A DNA stretch of 64,000 nucleotides from Flavobacteriaceae bacterium (GTDB taxonomy: Bacteria; Bacteroidota; Bacteroidia; Flavobacteriales; Flavobacteriaceae), in contig CANGTQ010000007.1 of assembly GCA_947456955.1 (NCBI GenBank), positions 60,487 to 124,486 of the forward strand. The letters are read 5' to 3'. The translations under genes were made by a program, and so were the position numbers. Within the stretch, counting starts at the first letter, position 1. Each line of letters starts with the position of its first letter. Below the pieces are notes generated by a model. The model was given only the letters and a program-made list of their open reading frames with translations, was not told where the DNA came from and made no database searches. This document shows, in pieces, positions 53,341-62,300 of the stretch.

Positions 53341-54618
53341 ATGAGTACTAAAATTGCCGTTATAGGATTAGGATACGTTGGTTTACCACTGGCAAGACTA
53401 TTTGCTACCAAATATCCGGTTGTTGGATTTGACATTAATAACAATAGAATTGAGGAATTGAATTCAGGAGTCGATTCAACTTTAGAGATTGATGCAGATA
53501 CTTTGAACAAGGTGCTTGTTTCTTCATTAGCTGATTCGAATGGTTTACTTTGCAGTAGCACTTTGGATGATATAGCAAGTTGTAATTATTATATAGTTAC
53601 AGTTCCAACTCCAGTTGACAAAAATAACAGACCCGATTTGACTCCGTTATATAAATCGAGTGAAACGGTTGGGAAAGTTTTAAAAAAAGGAGATATCGTA
53701 ATTTATGAATCTACCGTTTATCCAGGAGTAACGGAAGAAGAATGTATTCCTGTTTTGGAAAGAGTAAGCGGCTTGAAATTTAATATTGATTTCTTTGCGG
53801 GTTATTCTCCCGAAAGAATCAATCCGGGAGATAAAGAGCATACGGTGGAGAAAATTTTGAAGGTTACTTCGGGTTCTACTCAGGAAATAGGACAAATAGT
53901 AAACAACCTATATAAATCGGTTATTACTGCCGGAACGCATTTGGCACCATCCATAAAAGTAGCTGAAGCCGCCAAAGTAATTGAGAACTCGCAACGCGAT
54001 ATCAATATTGCTTTTGTAAACGAATTGGCAAAGATTTTTAATTTGTTAGAAATCGATACGCATGCCGTTTTAGAAGCAGCTGGAACCAAGTGGAATTTTT
54101 TGCCTTTCAAACCAGGATTAGTTGGTGGGCACTGCATCGGAGTTGACCCTTATTATTTGGCTCAAAAAGCCCAGGAAAAAGGATACCATCCCGAAATTAT
54201 TTTGGCAGGAAGACGATTGAATGATAGTATGGGAGAATATGTAGCCTCACAAGTAGTGAAGCTGATGATTAAAAAAGGAGTTGCTATCAATGGAGCCAAA
54301 CTATTAATGCTGGGTATAACGTTTAAAGAAAACTGTCCCGATGTTAGAAACACCAAAATTGTAGATGTGGTTCATGCTTTGCAGGATTATGGAATAGAAG
54401 TTACCATTTTTGATCCTTGGGCAAAACCTTCAGAAGTAAAGCATGAATATAAATTAAACACTACCAACGAATTGCCATCAACTACTTTTGACGCTATCGT
54501 TTTAGGGGTTGCGCATAAAGAATTTACGACTATTGATTTGTCTAAATTAAAGAAGGCAAACGGAGTGCTGTTTGATGTTAAAGGTGTGTTGAATGAAAAA
54601 GCGGACGGAAGGTTGTAG
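53341..54618 (+). CDS. UDP-HexNAc 6-dehydrogenase, WbpO/TviB-like
   Basis: This 425-residue nucleotide-sugar dehydrogenase has AVIGLGYVGLPLARLFA, VGFDINNNRIEELNSG, the TVPTPVDKNNRPDL block, and the catalytic cysteine in GLVGGHCIGVDPYYLA. GITFKENCPDVRNTKI is the C-terminal UDP-binding region. Sequence fits the WbpO/TviB/WecC group that oxidises UDP-GlcNAc or UDP-GalNAc at C6. With the epimerase at 50403 it should supply UDP-HexNAcA. It starts just after the right flank of the four-helix-bundle element. Confidence 0.88.
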   Translation: MSTKIAVIGLGYVGLPLARLFATKYPVVGFDINNNRIEELNSGVDSTLEIDADTLNKVLVSSLADSNGLLCSSTLDDIASCNYYIVTVPTPVDKNNRPDLTPLYKSSETVGKVLKKGDIVIYESTVYPGVTEEECIPVLERVSGLKFNIDFFAGYSPERINPGDKEHTVEKILKVTSGSTQEIGQIVNNLYKSVITAGTHLAPSIKVAEAAKVIENSQRDINIAFVNELAKIFNLLEIDTHAVLEAAGTKWNFLPFKPGLVGGHCIGVDPYYLAQKAQEKGYHPEIILAGRRLNDSMGEYVASQVVKLMIKKGVAINGAKLLMLGITFKENCPDVRNTKIVDVVHALQDYGIEVTIFDPWAKPSEVKHEYKLNTTNELPSTTFDAIVLGVAHKEFTTIDLSKLKKANGVLFDVKGVLNEKADGRL

Positions 54619-54645
54619 TTACGGTTATCCAATTCAGTTACAAAA

Positions 54646-54704
54646 TGTCAGTCTGAGCTTGTCGAAGACCTTTTTAAATGCACTTCGACAAGCTCAGTGT
54701 GACA
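54646..54704. terminator. 22-bp imperfect CTTCGACAAGCTCAG hairpin after WbpO-like gene
   Basis: TGTCAGTCTGAGCTTGTCGA (starting 54646) pairs with CTTCGACAAGCTCAGTGTGA (54683 onward), with two mismatches over 22 bp. The sequence is of a common dispersed type in Bacteroidota. It could terminate transcription before rfbB. Confidence 0.6.
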
Positions 54705-54761
54705 AACTATAATTAATTGATTTAAAAATATAATTTTACCCAACAGATTAGATATACACAA

Positions 54762-55808
54762 ATGAAAAAGATTTTAATAACAGGAGGAGCCGGATTTATT
54801 GGTTCTCATGTGGTGAGACGATTTGTAACAAAATACCCAAATTATCAAATTTTTAATTTGGATGCCTTGACCTATGCAGGCAATCTTGAGAATATAGCAG
54901 ACATTGAGCAATTACCTAATTACACTTTTGTAAAAGGCGATATCGTTGATGCTGATTTTATAGATAATCTATTTCAGAAACATCAGTTTGACGGCGTGTT
55001 GCATTTGGCAGCTGAGTCGCATGTAGACCGTTCTATAACCGACCCATTAGCGTTTGTAAAAACCAATGTTATTGGTACAATGAATCTATTAAATGCCGCT
55101 AAAACTATTTGGAAAGACAATTACGACGGCAAACGATTTTATCATATTTCTACCGATGAGGTTTATGGAAGTCTGGGTGCCGAAGGGTTGTTTACCGAAA
55201 CCACTTCTTATGACCCGAATTCACCTTATTCAGCTTCGAAAGCGAGTTCTGACCATTTTGTCAGAGCCTATGGTGAGACTTATGGTTTGCCTTATGTGAT
55301 TACCAATTGTTCTAATAATTATGGACCCAATCATTTTCCTGAAAAACTGGTTCCTTTGTTTATTCATAATATTATTAATAACAAACCACTTCCTGTTTAT
55401 GGTGATGGTAAATATACCCGTGATTGGCTTTATGTTATAGATCATGCTATCGCTATTGATTTGGTTTTTCACGAAGGCAAGAATCATGAAACCTATAATA
55501 TAGGTGGCTTTAACGAATGGCAGAATATTGATTTGGTGAAATTGCTTTGCCAACAAATGGACGTAAAATTGGGTAGGGCAGTAGGCGAATCTGAAAAATT
55601 AATTACTTACGTTAAAGACCGCCCTGGACACGATTTGCGTTACGCGATTGATGCCTCAAAAATAAACAAAGAGTTGGGTTGGAAACCTTCGGTTACTTTT
55701 GAGCAAGGTTTAGAAAAAACAATCGATTGGTATTTGTCCAATGAAGACTGGTTGCAAAATGTTACTTCTGGAGCTTATCAGGAGTATTATAAGAAACAGT
55801 ATTCGTAG
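54762..55808 (+). CDS. rfbB: dTDP-glucose 4,6-dehydratase
   Basis: This 348-residue SDR enzyme (RmlB) converts dTDP-glucose to dTDP-4-keto-6-deoxyglucose. It has [33 protein letters not shown], the catalytic HISTDEVYGSLG block, and YxxxK in SPYSASKASSDHFVRAY. Late blocks NCSNNYGPNHFPEKL and VKDRPGHDLRYAID are diagnostic. RmlA, RmlC and RmlD are not in view, so the product probably feeds the 3-amino-sugar route encoded at 3391 and 8784, not rhamnose. It is separated from the WbpO-like gene by a palindromic spacer. Confidence 0.93.
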   Translation: MKKILITGGAGFIGSHVVRRFVTKYPNYQIFNLDALTYAGNLENIADIEQLPNYTFVKGDIVDADFIDNLFQKHQFDGVLHLAAESHVDRSITDPLAFVKTNVIGTMNLLNAAKTIWKDNYDGKRFYHISTDEVYGSLGAEGLFTETTSYDPNSPYSASKASSDHFVRAYGETYGLPYVITNCSNNYGPNHFPEKLVPLFIHNIINNKPLPVYGDGKYTRDWLYVIDHAIAIDLVFHEGKNHETYNIGGFNEWQNIDLVKLLCQQMDVKLGRAVGESEKLITYVKDRPGHDLRYAIDASKINKELGWKPSVTFEQGLEKTIDWYLSNEDWLQNVTSGAYQEYYKKQYS

Positions 55809-56317
55809 TTATCCTTGCCACCTTAGGCATGGAAGACAGGCCTGCCTGCCGGCAGGCAGGAAGCTAAGTTTTTTTCCCACGGATTGCACTGATTTTTACT
55901 GATTGTCACGTACCCTGTTCTCCCTGCCTGCAGTTGTTTTCGTTTAGGTGTTTATGTGGAAATTGAGAATTATTTTTTAACACATAGAATCATAGAAAAA
56001 AATATATAAAGGCGTTTCACTTTGTTAGTGTAAAAAATAGTAGTTAGGTTGTCCTTTCCTTTTCCCTTTTTACTTTTGCCTATTGCCTATTGCCTTTTCT
56101 TTTTCCCTTCTACCATCTATTTTATTCCATCTTCCATCTTCACTCTTTTAATGTAAAAACTGACACTTATTTTAATTTACCCTACAACTATACCGATTAA
56201 ATACATATAAAAGCGATAATATGCTTATTTACTATTAGTTAACAATAAGTTAATATCTTTTTTCAGCGGAAAAGTTTTTTATCTATAATTTTACACCCTA
56301 AATTAATTTTATTCTTT
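55809..56317. other. 509-bp intergenic region with several repeat types, no gene
   Basis: No ORF of note. From left to right it holds a 20-bp GC palindrome (55841-55860), a CCACGGATTGCACTGATTTT-type Bacteroidota repeat (55878 onward), the ACACATAGAA...GGCGTTTCACTTT element seen also at 7493-7614, and a pyrimidine-rich run with TTGCCTATTGCC and CCATCT words (56085-56145). A+T-rich sequence follows up to the adhesin start. Confidence 0.7.
55841..55860. repeat. 20-bp perfect GC-rich palindrome
   Basis: CCTGCCTGCCGGCAGGCAGG reads the same on both strands. It is 80% G+C in a very A+T-rich setting. Placed 32 nt after the rfbB stop and followed by a T run (AAGTTTTTTT), it can also act as a terminator. 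Confidence 0.85.
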
Positions 56318-59300
56318 ATGAAAAACATTTTACTTTTTAGAAAGTCATCTTCTTTATCGTTATGGAGTTTTGCTTTGTTGTTTTTGCTTATTTCGGGAAA
56401 AGGATATGGACAGTATTCAATTACAGGGACAGGTCCGAGTAATAACTATACTCAGAATTTTGATGCATTTAGGGGAACTTCTTTGACGCTTCCATCTAAT
56501 TGGGCTGTTGCTACTGCTTCATATAATGCTGGCACACCTGTATTAACAGCTGGAGCTGCAACTCCTACTGTTTCTAATGCAAGCGGAAATAATTGTTATG
56601 CTGGTAGGGCAACAAGCACTAGTTCAGATTATTCTATTCTTCAAAAACAAGGAACATCCGGTTCTACTACTTTTACATTCAGTGCTAGTAATGGGACGGG
56701 TAATATTATTTCAGGATTTGTAATTACTTGGAATGTTGAACAATTTTCAGCTGCTGGTAGAGCAACTACTGTTGATTTTAAATACAGAACAAATGGTGGG
56801 ACTTATAGCTCGACTGGGGTTACTGGAACTACTTTATATACATCCACAACTGGTACATCCACAACTTTTTCTATTACACAAACAGGTTATTCAATTAGTG
56901 TGAGTGGATTAAGTTTGGCGCCTAGTGCTACCGCAGATTTCCAATTTTCTATTGCAAATGGATCAGGAAGTGGCAGTAATGCTCATGTTGGGATAGACGA
57001 TTTTACGATTTATGCAAATGCTCCAGTCATAACAGCTCCAACGGCTCCAACAATTGGTACAATTACTCCGAGTAACGGTCAATTGAGTGTAGCTTTTACG
57101 GCTCCATCCTCTAATGGTGGCGCTGCAATTACAGATTACAAATGTTCTATTAATGGAGGGACATATTTTTCTCTTGCAACAACAACAAGTCCTTTTGTTT
57201 TGTCAACTTTAACAAATGGTACTGCTTATAGTATTACAATTAAAGCGGTTAATAGCGCAGGTGATGGTACTGCTTCTAACTCTGTTACTGGTACTCCAAG
57301 AACAGTGCCTTCTGCATCAACAATTACAGGAATAACTCCTGGGAACGGGAATTTATCAGTTGCATTTACTTCAGGTTCTGATGGTGGTGCAGCCGTAACA
57401 AATTATAAATATTCACTAAATGGAGGTTCGTCTTTTACAGCTTTCTCTCCAGCGCAAACGACAAGTCCTGTTTTAATGTCAGGATTAACAAACGGAACTG
57501 CTTATAATGTTCAACTTGTAGCTGTTAATGCTGCAGGTGATGGGGCAGCTTCGAATTCTGAAATAGGAACTCCTTTTACGACACCTTCTGCTGTAACTGG
57601 TTTTACTGTAACTGAAGGAAATTCTCAATTATCATTAGCTTTTACTGCTGGTGCCGATGGTGGTTCTGCTATAACAAATTATGAATATTCATTGAATGGT
57701 GGTTCAACATTTACTTCTGCAGGTGCTACAACTAGTCCTATAGTAGTAACAGGTTTAACAAATGGAATAACCTATTCAGTTCAATTAAGAGCTGTAAACG
57801 CTGCAGGTAATGGAGTAGCTACTACTAGTGTGTCAGCGACTCCAAGAACAATTTCTGACGCTCCGTCTATAACAGGTATCACAGCAGGAAATTCTCAGTT
57901 AATCGTTGCTTTTTTAGCTCCTGCATTTAATGGAGGTGCTGCAATTACAAATTACAAATACTCTTTAAATGGAGGTTCAACTTTTGTATCTGCAGGAACA
58001 ACTTCTAGTCCAATTTTAATTACAGGATTAACTAACGGAACAACTTATGATGTTCAGCTTTTAGTAGTTAATGTTGCCGGAGATGGAACTCCTTCTTCAA
58101 CAGTTCAAGGAACTCCTGAAGCTCCTTCGGCGCCAACAATAACAGCAAGTAAAACTTCTTTAAATGCGCTTTCGACTATTTATGGAACAGCTTCAACTAC
58201 GGAAGAGTTTAATGTTTCTGGTGCAACTTTATTGGGAGATATTACTGTAACAGCGCCAACAGGATTTGAGGTTTCTACTTCAAGTGCTAGTGGTTATGCA
58301 AGTTCTATTACAGTTGGAGGAGCAGGTAGTGTATCAAGTACTCCAATATATGTTCGTTTAACAGCTACAAATGCAGTGGGAACTTATTCAGGTAATATTA
58401 CTTTAAATAGTCCAGGTGCTGTTCAAGTTAGTATTGCAACAGCTAGCAGCTCAGTTGCTCCAAAAGGATTGTCTATTACAGGTCTTACAGGAGTTGATAA
58501 AACGTATGATACTACAACAACTGCTACAGTAACTGGAACTCCATCTTTAGTTGGAGTGGTTGGTTCTGATGATGTTAATTTAAATAGTTCTTCTGTTATT
58601 TATAATTTTTCAAATGCAAATGCAGGTATTGCTAAACCAATTACAGTTTTAGGATATACTTTAAATGGTATTTCGGCTTCAAATTATACGGTAGCACAAC
58701 CAACAGGAATTACTGCTACTATCAACAAAGCAGCTTCTTCTATATCAGTTACAGGTTCATCTTCATTTACTTATAATACAACAGCTCAAGGGCCAACTAA
58801 TTCAAATGTTTTAGGTTCAACAGGTACTGTTACTTATAGTTATAATGGTGTTTCACCAACTGTTTATGGTCCAAGCTCAACAAGACCAACTAATGCAGGA
58901 ACTTATACTGTAACTGCTACTGTAGCTACTGATATTAACTACGAAACAGCTTCTTCAGCTGATTTTAGTTTTATTATTAATAAAGCTGAACAAACAATTA
59001 CATTAGCTTCAACGGATGCGAAAACTACTTCAACAACCACCTATTCTTTAATACAAAATGCAAGTTCAGGATTGCCTGTTTCATATACAAGTTCTAATCC
59101 TGCAGTTGCTACTGTTAGTGGTAATACTGTTACTATAATTGGTGTTGGAACAACAACTATTACAGCAAATCAATCAGGGGATTCAAATTATAATGCAGCT
59201 CTTGAGGCTACTCAAATATTAACAGTAACTCAAGGTATTAGTACTTTACTTGCATGGCAGTTCGGAACTCCTGCATCTTCAGGTTCAGAGAGTACTTATG

Positions 59301-62300
59301 CAGCTACTACTGTTGTTAGTGGTCTTGCTACTTCTAACTTATCAAGAGGACCAGGAGTTGCTTCAACGGCTTTAGGAAGAGCTTATGCAGCTAATGGATG
59401 GTCTTCAGTTACAAACACTAAAGCTAATGCAATTACTACAAATCAATATATTCAGTTTACAGTTGCTCCTGTAACAGGAAAAACTGTGACTTTAACTGCG
59501 CTTGATGCTAGATTAAGACGATCTGGAGCTTCAGCACCAAATGCTTATGTTTGGAGATATAGTACAAATGGTACATCTTTTACTGATATTGGTTCTGATG
59601 TTAGTTTTACAAGTACAGTTGATGGTGTTGATCAAACACAAATTGATTTATCTTCAATAACAGCATTACAAAACGTACCTTTTGGTACTACACTTACATT
59701 CAGAATTTATGCTTGGGGAGGAACATCTACAGGATCAACATTCTCAATTGGAAGATTTGGTGCAAATGTTACTACAAATAGCTTAGCCATTTCAGGTTAT
59801 GTTCAACAACTACCAGCTCCTTCAATTACTAGTGCATTAACTTCTAATGGTACTGTTGGTTCAGTATTTACTTATGCTACTGCAGCTACAAATTTACCTA
59901 CAAGTTATTCAGCTACTGGATTGCCTTCAGGATTGACAATTAATACTACAAGCGGTGCTATTTCTGGAACGCCAACAGCAGCAGGAACTTTTAATGTTTC
60001 TTTAAGTGCTACAAATGGAACAGGAACTGATACTAAAACTCTAGTTATTACTGTTGGTCAAGCAAATCAAGTAATTACATTTAATACATTATCAGGTAAA
60101 ACTTATGGTGATGCATCATTCAGTTTGAATGGTACTTCTACATCTGGTTTAGCTTTAACTTATTCAAGTTCTAATACTGCAGTTGCAACTATCTCTGGAA
60201 ATACTGTAACAATAGTAGGTGCGGGTACAACTTCAATTACAGCTTCTCAATCAGGTGATGCTAATTATTTTGCTGCTTCTGATGTTTCTCAAGATATAGT
60301 AGTTGCTAAAGCAAATCAAACTATAACTTTCAATACGCTTTCTGATAAAAATGATACTGATGGTTCATTTACTTTAGATGCAACAGCTTCTTCAGGATTG
60401 TCTGTTACTTATTCTAGTTCAAATACATCAGTTGTTACTATCTCTGGAACTACAGCTACAATTGTTGCTCCAGGTATAACAACGATAACAGCATCTCAAG
60501 CTGGTAATGATAATTATAATGCGGCTACTTCTGTGGATCAGTCTCAAACAATTATTAATACACAATTAGCTAATCAAACGATTACTTTTGGTCCTTTATC
60601 GCCTGTTACTTATGGTGATGGTACATTTACATTAAACGGAACAGTTGATTCAAGTTTGGCAATTACTTATGTTAGTTCTAATCCTTCTGTTGCTTCTGTT
60701 TCAGGTGATGTTGTAACCATTCTTTCTCCAGGAACAACGACTATTACTGCTTCTCAAGCTGGTGATAGTACACATAACCCAGCTCCAAATGTGTCTCAAT
60801 CATTAGTGGTAAATACTAAAACACTAACAATTTCAAACATTGTTGTTGCTAATAAAGATTATGATGGAACTGCTGTTGCTACAATTACTTCGGCAGATTT
60901 GAATGGAGTAGTAGGAGCAGATGATGTTACTTTAACTAATACTGCTACGTTTGCTTCTGCAAATGCTGGAACAGGTATTGCTGTAACTCCAAATTTTGTA
61001 TTAAATGGTGAAGATGCAAGTCGTTACAATTTAACTCAACCAACTGGTTTATTAGCTAATATAAACATGGCTAATCAAACAATACTTTTTGATTCGTTAT
61101 CTTCAAAAGCTTATGGAGATACAGCATTCAATCTGATTGCTACCGGTGGAGCTTCAGGTCTTCCTGTAACATTTACTAGTTCTGATACTAATATCCTTAC
61201 TATTTCTGGTAATGTTGCAACTATTATCGGAGTTGGTGATGTTACTATTACTGCATCTCAAGCAGGTAATGCAAATTATAATGCAGCGTCTAATGTATCG
61301 CAAACAATTACTATAAATAAAGCAAATCAAACCATTACTTTTAATGCTTTGGTTAATAGAACCACAGCAGATTCTTCTTTTTCTTTAGCAGGTTTTGCTT
61401 CTTCAACTTTACCATTAAGTTATGCTAGTTCAAATGCAGCTGTAGCTACAATTAGTGGTAATGTTGTAACTATAGTAGGTCCTGGATCAACTACTATTAC
61501 TGTTTCACAAGCTGGTAATAATTTATACAATGCTGCAACAGATGTAAATCAGACGCAACTTATATTAACTGCAATTTCTAAATGGACTTTTGAAAATATT
61601 ACAACAACAAACTCTGGAAGGGATGTTATAATAACAGGTTCAGCTTTGGCCGATCAGGGAGTTCAAACAGCTGGAACTCTATTTAGTGCAAATCATGCAA
61701 GTAGTTCTACTTCTTGGACAAATTTGACTGGAAACGGCTCTCTTAAGTCGGTTTCGTCAAATAATTGGGCAGTTGGAGATTATTGGCAATTTAAAGTTAA
61801 TACACTAAATTATAACAATTTAGCTGTTTCTGTAGAGCAAACAGGAAGTGGTACTGGACCTTCAACATTTAAACTTCAATACAGTTTGAATGGCACTTCA
61901 TACACTGATTTGCCAGGAGGAACTTATTCACTTGATACTGGTAGTTGGTCTTCTACACTATACAAATCAGCTGCCGTTAGATCATTTGACTTGAGTTCTT
62001 TGATTTCTCTAAATAATAAATCAGAAGTTTATGTTAGATTAGTTAATGTTAATACAACTTCTAATGGGAGTGGGACTGTTGCAACTGGTGGTACCAGTAG
62101 GATTGATAATTTTGTACTTACAGGTGTAGCTTGTAACGCTACAGCAGGAATTACAAACAATACAGGAGTAACAAAAGTAACTTGTTCTGTGCCTTCAATT
62201 GCTCTAACAGCAACAGGAGGTTCGGGTTATTCTTGGTCTAATGGTTTAACAGTTGTTGGGACTACAGATAGTTTAGATGTCACTTCGGCAGGGACATATA

